From NCBI GenBank assembly GCA_020912385.1, contig CP087214.1, positions 1,550,001-1,614,000 of the forward strand: a stretch of 64,000 bases of DNA, given 5' to 3'. The stretch is from Neofusicoccum parvum (taxonomy: Eukaryota; Ascomycota; Dothideomycetes; Botryosphaeriales; Botryosphaeriaceae). This document shows positions 47,201-57,841 of this stretch, piece after piece. Made by a program: the position numbers and the translations under genes. Positions within the stretch are counted from its first letter, which is position 1, and the number at the start of each line of letters is the position of its first letter. The notes beneath the pieces are model-generated. The model saw nothing but the letters and a program-made list of their open reading frames with translations. It was not told the origin of the DNA and did not search any database.

Positions 47201-49572
47201 GCGGCCCGGAGCAAGATGGAAAGGGAGCCATGAAGAAACACATCCCATTCACAAACTTCAGCAGCCTCATCGACGAGACTGGCCTTGTCGAAGTGTCAGA
47301 TGATTGGCTCCTGGAAGCACCGAGCGCCCTGGACTTCAAGTACACGCCGACATTTATGGGCAAAAATCAAGATTGGGTCTTCAGTCCGCAGGACCGTGAA
47401 CATCTCATGTATTCTGGAAAAATTGTTTTCGAGGCATTTGCCCGCCACTATTTGACCTCAAACCTTTGTGAGGACTTGGAAAATTCAAAAGGTGCTGTCA
47501 TAGACGTACAGAGAGGCAGCTACCCTGAAAAAGGAAACGAGATCGAACAACCTCTCATGACAAACTACGGACTGTTCAAAACTCTTGGAGTAAGACGTAC
47601 TGTAAATCTGGCGAAGAAGAGATTGGTCTGGTTGCCAAAAGCGGACGCGAATACCGCGCTAATCTGCTTCCTTGCTTGTCCACCATCGGAAAGGGACAGC
47701 CTATCAGCTTTCTTCGAAAGACACGCCTCCTATGACAAATATATCATCGACGAGACTGCAGCGGCATTGAACGAGTGGGAAACCGAGTGCCATCTATCTT
47801 TCTACCAAATGGTGGACCTCAAACAAGGTTCCAACAAGCATACGGATTGGGGTATTCCAGAAATCAACCGCGTCATCATTCCCAAGAATCCTGGATCAAA
47901 GGCTTCGGAAAATGTCTCAATCGCTCGGGCTGTCATGAGCTTCAGATTCGTCGGAGACTTTTTCGATCGGAACTGGACATGCCACTTTCTTGAATACATG
48001 CCAGGACGATCTATGAAGTCAACAAAATATTTTGGAACGATGAAGGAGCGCATATCCAAGTCAGGATACGAAGTAGTCAACGGTTCCTACCACGAGAAAG
48101 CACGGGCGAAAAAGTACCCTTGGCAACAGCGGAAGGTCCTTGAATTACTTCTCTTTCATGAAATGCTCAAAGAAGTAGACTCAAACACGGCGGAAATTTT
48201 GAGGTGGATCAGGATAACAGTGCTTGGTGCTGCTGATGAGAAAGATCCAAAAGAGACGGAGAAAGAGACAGAAGAGCCGGGAAATGAAGCAGAGGGGGAT
48301 GTTGAGAGCAAAGGCCAACGAAAAAAACGAAAAAATTGGATGGAGAAGGAAAGCCAGGACGAATCTAAGCGTAAGAGACGAATCGACAAGCTAAAAGTGT
48401 GTCCGCAGGAGGATCTTAGAGCTCTGGAACAGTCTCACAAGATTTTCGCAACCTTTCCACAAAGTCCTCTTGCGGAGTCCCTTCAAGAAGGAATCAAATT
48501 TCTCGAGAAAGGCGACAGCGAGAAGTACTTCTCAATCATCAAGGATTGGCGGCTATTCGAGCAGATTTTGCAAACACTGGAAGAAGATCTCAGTGAGAAC
48601 TTGGAAAGAATTGGGGAGTGGAATCGTCGGGAGCAAGATCGCAAGCCCGAAAACCCTCGGTGGACGATAAACGATGAGAGAATGTTCCGTCCTGTCATCA
48701 ATAAACTTTCCGTGCAAAACCAAAAGAGACACCGGGATCTAGAGCGGTTGAGGACCAACATTCAAACATTTCGACAATCACTCACTGGTCGCTTGGATTC
48801 CATTCGGGAGTAAGTAAATACCAGTAATTCGACTGCAACGTTTTAGCATCCATAACTAATCTAATCGTGAAGGGATATAAGCTTCCGTGGAAGCGTGAAC
48901 ATGAACCTTTTCACCTACGTCACGGTTGTCTTCCTTCCTCTTGGATTTGCCACGGGAATTTTCAGCATGAGCGCGGCACCTTCGAAGCCTACTCTGATTT
49001 TTATGGTGGCTACAGCGATTGTATCGCTCTCCATTACCGTGTTCGCGCTGGCTAATGCAAAAAGCCTCGGAAAGTCAATGGTAGAGCCAGCAGTCAAGCT
49101 CGCCGAGAAGTGTGGGAGCCTGATTGGCTCCGCATTACTTTTCATTCTATACTCTGTTCATGCAGTTTTCTGTCTCATCTTCCGCCGAATCTTTCGCCGA
49201 ATTTTCCATCCAATCTTCCATCCAATCTACAAGTACACCATTCAACGTCCGGTGAATTTTCTCATCGATGATAAGAATCTGGAATACTACAAGAGGTCCC
49301 TTGCTCCATTACAAAATTACAATCTGATGGAAGCGATTAGACGTCCTTTTAGGGAGAGCAAGCCCAGGACAGAACCCGAAACCGGCGCACCATCGACAGG
49401 ATCCAACGCCTCCACCAAGAGTAAAGACAACGGTGATGAGCCGAAGGCTAGCTCCTCTTCGATAGATATGGGGATCTTACAGAGATCTTCACTTCCAACA
49501 CCGCGGCAGCTTGAAGACGGCATTGCCGCCCATTCACGGCCTCCAGTTCACAGATCCAATTCGCTGGCTTGA
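44299..49572 (+). CDS. Large CorA-like membrane protein with N-terminal proline repeats
   Basis: Three exons (44299-45920, 45966-48809, 48873-49572) give 1721 residues. The 45-bp intron bypasses a stop after SSSAS to read FSSFAFRFLL; the second joins DSIRE to DISFRGSVNMNLF. Residues 14-77 are four 16-residue repeats of the type GPxPRPSxxxxPPAIF. The middle 1200 residues have no domain I recognise. A charged KR-rich segment (about 1300-1355) and a coiled-coil-like helix (about 1420-1490) precede the C-terminal membrane part: YVTVVFLPLGFATGIFSM (1503-1520) resembles CorA helix 1, but the ion-selective GMN is SMS. A second helix follows near 1526-1546 and a third hydrophobic stretch near 1566-1586, then RRIFRRIFHPIF. 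CorA proteins carry Mg2+; without GMN, transport is doubtful. Base composition differs from the neighbours. Confidence 0.75.
44338..44529 (+). repeat. 48-bp (16-residue) proline-rich repeat, four copies
   Basis: Four exact-length units start at 44338, 44386, 44434 and 44482, each encoding G-P-x-P-x-P plus ten residues. Units 1, 3 and partly 4 share CCAGCYATCTTCGGGCCG at the junction. Confidence 0.88.
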
Positions 49573-50030
49573 CTATGTCGACCCTTTCTTATCTCTGCGT
49601 TTCTTTAAATTTCTCGTTTCATTTCATTATTATATTCCTGTATGGTTACTCAAATGTATTCTGAAGTGATGAGTAAAGCTTGTGAGCCGCATCATGTGAG
49701 CATATCATTGTGTATAATGTGGTGGCTTGTTTCACTATTTAGAATTATATAATTCTGTGACTTGTTTTACATCGGGTTGGTCATCTTAACCTTGCAAGCT
49801 CTTTTGATCTTTCTTTACTTCTCTATAGTCCATCACCGGCTACGATGAACAATAACAAACAGTCCCTACTATAATCGATTATGAGGCATATGTATTTGAA
49901 CAATCATTGTTTCACAAATATTCAAAATGGCAATCTCAAGAAGTAAAATAGTACATATACACAAGATGCCGCCCCAAAGCCCGCTGCCCACAGATATCCA
50001 CTTAACCACCTGCAAATCCACCCCTTACCC
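49573..50030. other. convergent A+T-rich intergenic region
   Basis: 458 bp between the 3' ends of the CorA-like gene and the GH3 gene. Very AT-rich, consistent with terminators; no gene. Confidence 0.5.
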
Positions 50031-52543
50031 TTAAATCTCAAGTGTCGCCTCGCCCCTCAAATCCCTCGAGCTCGCGCCCACGCTGAACGTGTAGGTCCCC
50101 TTCGCGACCGCCCACTCCTGCGCCTCCGTGTCCCAGTAGCTCACGTCCTTCCTCCTCACGCTGAAAGACACCTCCCTGCTCTCGCCCTTGGCCAGGCGGA
50201 CCTTCTCGAACCCGCGGAGCTGGCGCGGCGGCTGCGCGGCCTCGGCCGGGTACGCGACGTACAGCTGGGCGACCTCGGCGCCGTCGACGTCGCCGGTGTT
50301 GGTGAGGGAGGTGGTGACGGCGATGACCTCGTCGAAGAGGTCGGCCTTGCCGCCGACGGCGAGCGGGCCGGTGGGGTAGGTGCTGGAGAGGTCGCCGGTC
50401 GTCTTGGCGGCGACGGCGCCGAAGTCGAAGGTGGTGTAGGAGAGGCCGTGGCCGAACGGGTAGCGCGGCGTGACGTTGTACTTGTCGAAGTGGCGGTAGT
50501 CGATGTGCACGCCCTCGGAGAAGTCGCACACGGCGGTGAGGCAGAGCGAGACGGGGTAGTCGTCCGCGCTCTTGGCGATGGTGTTGATCAGCTTGCCGGA
50601 CGGGTTGACGTCGCCGTAGAGGACGTCGGCGATGGCGTTGCCCGACTCCTGCCCGAGCAGCCCGCCGTACAGGACGGCCGTGACGTTGGCGTTCTCGATC
50701 CAGGCGTCGACAGGCCGCGGGCCGACCGTGTTGATGACGACGATGGTGTTGTTGCAGTTGGAGGCCACGGTCGTGACGAGCGTGTCCTGGTCGGTGTTGG
50801 AGAGCTCTTCGCGGTCCGCGCCTTCGCCCGAGTAGGAGTTGAGGAAGACGAGACATACTGCCGAGTTCTCGGCGTAGTTGTCGTAGCTGGGCGTCACGGC
50901 AGTGCCTTGGCCGAGGTTGCCCAGGTTGAAGCCGCCACCACCGCCGCCAGTAGAATCGCCGCCAGGCATGCTGCCGCCGGTGCCGTTGCTGCTGGAGTTA
51001 CTGCTCATGCCTCCGTCTCCACCGCCCATACCGCCACCCGTGCCGCCGCCGCTGCTGCTCGAGTCCGAGTACGTGTCGTTCAGGATCCAGCGGATCATGC
51101 TGCCGTCAGCCGCGGCGCGAGTGCTCAGGCTCTGGAAGGGGGTGATGAGGTACGAGAAGGAGAGAGCGCCGCTACCACTGCCAGATGCTAGATGACCCTG
51201 GTAGGTAGGGCCGTCAGTGCCCTGCACGCTGAAAGCCTGGTTGGGACCGGCCATGGCCGGGCCGGCGTGGGCGCCGAAGACGCTGATGGTACGAGGACGG
51301 CTCAGGGGAAGTCCTTGGTCGGCCGTGGTCTTGTTGTTCTTGAGGAGGACGAGCGAGGCAGCACCGATCTCGCGGATCAAGGCAGAGTGGTTAGCGCGGA
51401 CGTCACGGTACTCGGTCGTGCTGGCGACTTCCGGCTGCTTGCCATCATCAAGACCGACAAAGTAGTATCCGATGATATTGCGGATGGCCATGTCATCAAG
51501 ACGGGCTTGGGTGAAAGAGCCGTTAGCAATGCCGGCCTCGAGGATGTCGGACGTCCAGTAGGAGCTCGAGCCATAGTCAAGACCGGCGTTGGCGGACTTG
51601 TAGGAAGTCGTCTGAGAGTTGACGTCCGGGAAGACCATGCCGGGGAAACCGAGCTCCTCCTTGAGGAGACCGCTGACAAGGTCGCTGTTCTCGCAGGAGA
51701 GGGTGCCATTGACGCGGGTCATCGCACACATGACAGCCGCCATACCGGCCTTGACGCCGTCCTGGAAGGGCCACAGATACAGCTCGTGAATGGTCTTGTC
51801 GTCGGCGTTGGACGTGTAGACCTCGGTTGTGGTGGCCGAGATGCCGGAGGAGCGGTTCGTCTCCTGTTCGTTAAGCAGGAAATGCCTACCGCCAGCAATA
51901 ACACCGGCGGAATTCATGCCGGGAATCGCCTTCGACATGATGATGCCGGACAGGTACGCTTAGAGTGGTTTTTAGCTAAGGCCTTGTTGGCAACATTCAG
52001 GGGCACTTACGGTCAGGGCTGAAAGCCTCAGCCTGACGACCACCCCAGGGCGTACGGCCTAGAGGGCCACACTCGGGGCCGTTGATGAGGTTGTAGCCCA
52101 TCAGATAGAACTCGGTACCGAGAGCCTTAGCCTGCTTCTCGAAGTAGTCCCTATCCCAAGTCATAGCCAAAGCATTGTCCATGCTGAAGCCGGAGACATA
52201 ATACTGGTAGTTGATTCCGCTTGCGCCATCCTTGTTCTCAAGAGCGGTCCATGTGACATTTGAGCCAGAGACATCGCTGCCGGTGATGATGGAGACCTTT
52301 TGGGCATTGGTGAGTCCAGACACGAAGGTCTTGGCCTTTTGGTAGGCCGCTGCGAAGTCGCCGAGCTGAACTGCACAGGGGAAAAGAAGTGAGAAAAAGA
52401 GAAAGCAATATGGCCGGAAGCCACAGGTCTGGATTCTTACCACTACCAGAGGACAGAAGGGACGCAGAGGCGGACGAGTTGGAGGCGGCGTAGCCGGTGG
52501 AAACGAGCGTTGAGGCAACGCCGAGAGCCGCGAAAGCTCTCAT
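50031..52543 (-). CDS. Secreted GH3 beta-glucosidase
   Basis: Three exons, complement(50031-51958, 52011-52370, 52441-52543), give 796 residues. The signal peptide is MRAFAALGVASTLVSTGYAA. The GH3 N-terminal barrel is shown by SGLTNAQKVSIITGSDV, NYQYYVSGFSMDNALAMTWD, the substrate-binding region SKAIPGMNSAGVIAGGRHFL followed by NEQETNR, and the nucleophile aspartate in MVFPDVNSQ (about residue 265). The C-terminal alpha/beta domain and fibronectin-III-like domain follow (FPFGHGL-like YPFGHGLSYTTFDF, PRQLRGFEKV). A Gly/Ser-rich insertion at about residues 453-505 (GGGTGGGMGGGDGG) is unusual. It hydrolyses terminal beta-glucosyl residues of oligosaccharides or plant glycosides outside the cell. 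It shares a 1.24-kb divergent promoter region with the quercetinase gene. Confidence 0.92.
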
Positions 52544-53779
52544 GGTGACGCAAGGAAAGGAACAGTGAAAAGGAAAGGCGGTGCACGACTCCGAACGAAA
52601 GGAATGCTTTGTCCCTGTGAGGAGCGCCTTGGAGCAGGCTCACTATTCATAGCCGTGTTGAGCGTCATGCTGCGAGGCAGGGACGACGCGGCCAAGACGG
52701 GTAGTGCTCGCCATAGATGTGTGATGCTTGCGCATATCGTCGGGATATCCCACACGGCAGCCAATCAGACGAACGAGAGGCCGGCTGTGTACACGCGGCG
52801 GGCGTGCTGTCAAGCTTAAAGCTCACTCGGCGGGAGAGGGTTCGACGCACACGCGGCTCGTGGAGCGGGTCGCAGCGAGATCGGGGCCAGGGCGATTGGC
52901 AGCTGGCCGGGATGGCGGCAGTCGATTGGCGGCGCTGAGTCGAGCACGAGCAGGAGTTCAGGAGCTGTTGCGGCTGTGCCGATTTGTTCGAAACGAAGCA
53001 GCAGCCCTATCGATCGGCTTCGCAGTGGCGCTAAGCCATAAAGCTTGGTGTGTCCCGATGCACAGCGCGCGGCGCGGACAGCAGCCAGGCACGCTTTCGG
53101 ACCTCGGGGCTCAGCTGTGTCCGACGATGCGGGCGTGCTTCCCCATGCGTCACCTCCCGTTGTCGTCGGCCCGGGAAGATCTGAAGTGCAGAAAGCTTGG
53201 CCACCTTATCCATCCCCCATCGCGCCGTTCGGGAGCCTTTCGCGCGACGGTGCAGGAACGCCGCCCGTCGCCACAACGGCCGCCACCCTCACAGGGCGGT
53301 CTCATTTCGGCGCTAGACGGGCGCCGGCAATGCCTCCTGCGTGGTGCGTACAGCGCCCACAACGATAACCATCGCCAAGCCCGCCTCTCCGCCGGACATC
53401 TCATGCACCATGACACCGCGATCTGAGACCTCGCCTCCCGACTCGCACCCGCAGTGCACATGCCTATTCTTGACCGACTGTCCGTGGGGCCGCTGGCCTG
53501 GCATTCGCACTGCCGGCCTCCCCCTCCTTCACGACCGAGCTGCTGTCTACGGTAAGCTCCTGCGATTGCCGGCCTGAGCCGCCGTGATGGCATCAACAGC
53601 CAAGTCGGAATTCCCGAATATAAGAAGACGGAGTGCCATGTTTGCTCCGCGTTTCGCTGCAGCATCCCTACCCTCTTCAGCCTCCTGTGCACTATTTTAC
53701 CCGCTCGTTTCCTCTCCCTCCTCCAATCTCCACCCCTTCACTTCACTTGTACATACAGTCTTTTCATCTGCCGACCGCC
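52544..53779. other. shared divergent promoter region (GH3 / quercetinase)
   Basis: 1.24 kb between two start codons pointing outward, both for secreted enzymes. TATAAG at 53619-53624 lies 156 bp before the quercetinase ATG. Long open frames occur on both strands because the DNA is GC-rich; none has family features. Confidence 0.5.
53619..53624 (+). promoter_or_regulatory. TATA-like motif of the quercetinase gene
   Basis: TATAAG, 156 bp upstream of the ATG at 53780, preceded by GAA and followed by a pyrimidine-rich leader. Confidence 0.3.
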
Positions 53780-54922
53780 ATGAAGTCTGCCGCTTTCGCC
53801 GGGGCCCTGTCCACTCTCGCCGCCGTCGGCGCCGCCGCGCCTGCAGCCCGCGCGGCCGCGGCCAGCAGCCTGTACGTCGACGAGGCGCCGCAGTACCTGC
53901 GCCCGTACATCCTGCCCAAGATGGGCGGGCAGGCCGTGGCGGTGGGCGCGCAGATCTACCGCTTCTCGGTGACGGGCAACTCGTCGGCCGGCGCCTTCAC
54001 GCTGATGCAGACCAACGCGCCCGACTCGTCGGAGCTGGGCGTGCTGCCGCACACGCACAAGGCGCACTACGAGAACTTCTACTGCAGCAAGGGCCGCATG
54101 CAGCTGTGGGCCAAGACGAACGCCACGGGCGAGCAGGCGCGCGTGCTGACGCAGGGCGACTACGGCGCCGTGCCGCACGACACCATCCACACCTTCCAGA
54201 TCACCGACCCGGACACGCAGCTGACCGGCGTCATCCAGCCGGGCGGCTTCGAGCAGCTCTTCATCGCCATCGGCGACGGCGCCTACAACTCGTCCACCGG
54301 CTCCGCCTACGTGCCCGCCGCCTCCAACAGCTCGTCGGCCGGCGCCGGCTCGTCGTCCGGCCTGATCTCCGCGCTCGAGTCGTTCGACGTCTACGCCCAG
54401 CTGGACTTCTCGCCGCGCTACGACTTCGTCAACGGCAGCGCCGGCGGCTCCGCCAACTGGCACAACGGCGCCAACACCCTGGCCAAGGACGCGTACACGC
54501 CCAACTTCGTCGCCAAAGGCTACGGGCCCAAGTACCTCAACGTCGACGACGGCATCTACCGTGTCGTGCAGCCGCTCGTGACGGCCCAGCAGAGTGCCAG
54601 CAACTTCACCATGGGCACCATCACCATGTCGCCGCTGCTTGCCAACCAGACGGCCTCGACCCAGAATTTGACCCAGCACCTGGCCTTCCAGATCGAGGAG
54701 GGCCAGCTGGTCGTCGAGCTCGAGGGCGAGACGGCCAGCCTGATCCAGGGCGACGTCGTCTTCATCCCGTCTGGTACCCCGTTCACGTACTACGCCTCGG
54801 CCCCCTTCACCAAGTTCCTGTATGTGAGCGCCGGTGGTGATGGTCTCGACTACCAGTTGATCCAGAAGAGCGTATCCTGGAACTACATTACCTATCCCAC
54901 GTACGCTGGTTACACCATCTAA
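53780..54922 (+). CDS. Quercetin 2,3-dioxygenase (secreted bicupin)
   Basis: A single exon encodes 380 residues, close to the roughly 350 of Aspergillus quercetinase. The start has CGCCATGA context and a signal peptide (MKSAAFAGALSTLAAVGAAA). It is a two-cupin protein. The first cupin holds the copper ligands HTHKAHYENFYC (His-x-His...Glu, about residues 91-101) and PHDTIHTF. The second is marked by LAFQIEEGQLVVELEGE, then GDVVFIPSGTPFTYY. Several N-glycosylation sites (NSS, NAT, NGS, NFT) fit secretion. The enzyme opens the heterocycle of flavonols with O2, releasing CO and a depside. A Ser/Gly linker (SNSSSAGAGSSSG) between the cupins is typical. With the divergent GH3 gene it could remove sugar and then cleave flavonol glycosides. 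Confidence 0.9.
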   Translation: MKSAAFAGALSTLAAVGAAAPAARAAAASSLYVDEAPQYLRPYILPKMGGQAVAVGAQIYRFSVTGNSSAGAFTLMQTNAPDSSELGVLPHTHKAHYENFYCSKGRMQLWAKTNATGEQARVLTQGDYGAVPHDTIHTFQITDPDTQLTGVIQPGGFEQLFIAIGDGAYNSSTGSAYVPAASNSSSAGAGSSSGLISALESFDVYAQLDFSPRYDFVNGSAGGSANWHNGANTLAKDAYTPNFVAKGYGPKYLNVDDGIYRVVQPLVTAQQSASNFTMGTITMSPLLANQTASTQNLTQHLAFQIEEGQLVVELEGETASLIQGDVVFIPSGTPFTYYASAPFTKFLYVSAGGDGLDYQLIQKSVSWNYITYPTYAGYTI

Positions 54923-55289
54923 GCGGAGGGCGGTGGAAATGTGTGTTACCTTGTATCTGTTGTTGTGTTCCTTTTCCACGGATACCCGAGCATTGGGGCT
55001 CACGATTCTTTAATGACAAGCAGCATGAGGCCAGGGGATGCAGGGGATCTTTTGGTCTCTTCACCTGTGGCACCCTATGTATTTAGTAATGGCAAGCAGC
55101 ATGAGGTCATTGTGGTAGGGAAGTTTCGATCTTTCCGCCCGTGGTGACTGTATGCAATTTTCTCTATAATACTCCCCGTCTCTTCTTCGTTTATGTTCCC
55201 GCAGGAGCATTCGGTTTCCGTGCGTACACAACCGATCTGCACAGTTGTCAGATGCTACCTGATTTGTTCCGAGGAAACGGCATGGCCAC
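54923..55289. other. short convergent intergenic region
   Basis: 367 bp between the quercetinase stop and the methyltransferase stop. A 25-bp phrase containing GGCAAGCAGCATGAGG recurs with variation near 55013-55034 and 55087-55106. No gene. Confidence 0.45.
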
Positions 55290-56519
55290 TTACACGTCGT
55301 AATATGCGTGGGTCTTCTTGTCTTTCAATGCCGCCTTGAATTTTGCCACCAACACCATGACTTCCTCATACTTCCACTGCGACGGATCTGCGTTAACAGT
55401 ATTCCACACGAAATGGCTGAGAGAGTTCGAAACTTACCCCCAGGACGTGGGTGAGCAGAAACATTGCCCACCCCTCTGTGAAAACGTCAGGGTCTTTCCA
55501 AGCTTCGCACCTCTGCGAGAAATGCTTACCGCAACCGTGGAAACAGTAGAGCAAATTCCACTTCCCCAGCTCTTTCATTTTAGGGTCAGAGCTCCAGGGA
55601 CCCGCCGGGAGCTTGAACTTCACCTCGGTCACATCCTCAAAGCCTGCGTCAGCGATCCACCCTTTCATATTGTCGACCACCCGCATCGTCTTTCCAAACT
55701 TGTCGGTCGTTTCAAGGAAAAGTCTAGACCACTCCGCCATGGTGTGCTCGGGTGGACACGTGCCGTCATCAGACCTGAACTGGATCCCCATCTCCATCTG
55801 ATTGATCCATCCGCCCGGTTTGAGATGACTGCATACGTCAGCCAGTGCTCACGGGTCAGAAGGGGGAGTGAAGCTCTTACTTGTAAACCTCCCTGTATAA
55901 GGCTGGCCAGTCTGACACGCTACCGAATAGGCATCTGATGTGGATCATGTCGAACGAGTCCTTCGGGAACGTCCATGGTTCGGTGCAGTCATCGATCTCG
56001 AAACTGCAATTCGGCGGACACAATGTCGGTTGGATGGGGGAGAGATCGGTTCCGATCACCTCGCAGTTCGGGAACTCGTCCGCGAAGTCACTGTTTCAAA
56101 GAGAGACACTGTCAGGAGAGGGAGTAACGTGGTGCCACGGGGTGGAGATACATGGACCAGATGCCTGTTCCACACCCCACGTCCAGAACTTTCTTTAAGA
56201 CATTAACACGCAATCAACGGGCAGGGTGTGACAAGGCTTACTTGCGGGTTCTTTCCGATTGGAGCTAGATACAGCTTGTCATCGATCAATATCCGGAGCA
56301 TGTGGTGGCTTGGAATTCTCAGCTAAAGCCCGGGATCCCTGGCGCTGAAGCACTTACCCGATGTCCAGCTGGTCATTCTGCGCGTCGTCGTTCGGGCCCC
56401 TATCAAAAATTTTCAGTCTCAATACACTTCGAGTAGTGGATGGGTATCTGTAATTCTGTTTCGGACGACTCCAGGTACTCTTTGGCTCCGATGTCCGGGA
56501 CGGGAAGTTTGTGCGACAT
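55290..56519 (-). CDS. SAM-dependent methyltransferase (LaeA-like class I)
   Basis: Eight exons, complement(55290-55376, 55438-55475, 55530-55828, 55881-56090, 56152-56192, 56242-56308, 56358-56399, 56428-56519), give 291 residues. Three exons are only 38-42 bp, but each keeps frame and restores family sequence. Motif I is VLDVGCGTGIW (69-79), followed by SIDFADEFPNCEVIGTDLSP and then CSFEIDD (motif II/III). HLKPGGWINQMEM is the post-III region and the C-terminal helix is KYEEVMVLVAKFKAALKDK. This is the methyltransferase-23/LaeA-like family common in ascomycete secondary metabolism. The acceptor may be a small molecule or protein. The gene diverges from a P450 1.3 kb away. An O-methylation tailoring role is inferred only. 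Confidence 0.88.
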
Positions 56520-57841
56520 CACCGACGCCACACGGATTGGGTACCCGCTCTACTACTACTACTGACCAATACGCGCCTTCGCGAAACTTATGGTATCGGC
56601 GGCCATTCTCGTAGCGATGCTTCCAGATGGTGGAGGCAATGGAGGTGGTATCGCTCAGGTCATCGCCGAAGGCCGAGTCGCTACTGTCTCCAGCTGTGTC
56701 CTCCGCCTATGCAACAGCTCAGCGAGATGCTGTGAGGACGATCTGCAAACTCACCACGGGGATGTTGATCACATTTGCCGGCTGCTGCTCGGCCATATTG
56801 CAGCAGCGCGAGGGACGATACTAGGAGTGGCGAGATTGCTAGGTTGACGTGAAAATGGGATGTCCGTAGTCTGGGACGGCAAGGCGGGGTCGTCAGTTGT
56901 GGCAAGCGGCTGCTCCATGCACAGGATCGAACAATCAGGGCAGTAACGAGAGGTTGCCCCGCGGAGCTGACGCTCAGCGGCCTGGGGCAGCGATGATTTT
57001 ATGCCATGTGGTCTCGCGGCGTGCGCGGTGTTCATGCCGTGCGACGACAGAACCTGGGACCGTTCGCTTTGAGCTGCGGCAGCAGAGATGCCAAAACGGA
57101 GGCGTTCCTGGGAGATTGGCGAGGTGTCAGACGCCAATAGCAGATGTGCAGCAGGCTTGCGCCGAGATGCAACTAGCCAGTCACAGGCATTGCCGACGTG
57201 GGAGGGGCGGAAGAGGAATGCCGTGGCTCGTGAGATGATCGAGGAACAGCAAATGACAGAAAGCTAGCGCAAGGCTTGTATCGACGACTCAAGCGGGGCG
57301 GGGAGGGCAAATTCAGGCATCAGCGGGCAGCTGCACGTTGCTTTTGTGTTTCGCGAAGCTTATGTGTGGTGCAACGGTGACGGACAGTGGAGCTGCAGGG
57401 CCGACGGCTGCCACGCTGCGCCAACTGGCCTGGCGTCGCTCCTGCCCGACGCCCGCAGCACCACCACTCTCCACGCCCACTCACCCCGCAGCAGCGACCC
57501 ATGCCCAGCACCCCTCGGCCAGGAGACGTCCAATGGCATGCCTGCCTGTTGCATTGATGGCGCGCGGGGCGTCGGCCGAGTCGATCGCCCGCCTTCAGGC
57601 CGGCCAGTTGGCCCCATTGGGCCTTTGAGGCAAGCGCGGCCGTGACTAACCTGCCGAATGCTGGTGCTGCTCAAGGAAGCTGCAGCTGGCGCGCGGCACA
57701 GCTCCGCGCTTGCTGCTAAGCTCGTGCAGGTCTGTCGCTCGCCGTGGCTCGTCTGCAGCTCGCTGCCTTTTTTAATCTGCTGCATGCTCCTCGACGCCGT
57801 TTTCCTTCTCTCGATCCAACCTGCCGGGATTTTCTGATTGA
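56520..57841. other. divergent intergenic region (methyltransferase / P450)
   Basis: 1.32 kb between two outward-facing start codons. Moderately GC-rich, with short overlapping open frames and no recognisable domain. Probably both promoters. Confidence 0.5.

Noticed and set aside
53031..53692. Open frames in the GH3/quercetinase spacer as a third gene
   Set aside because: Frames are open on both strands because of high GC; none has a domain or consistent codon bias.
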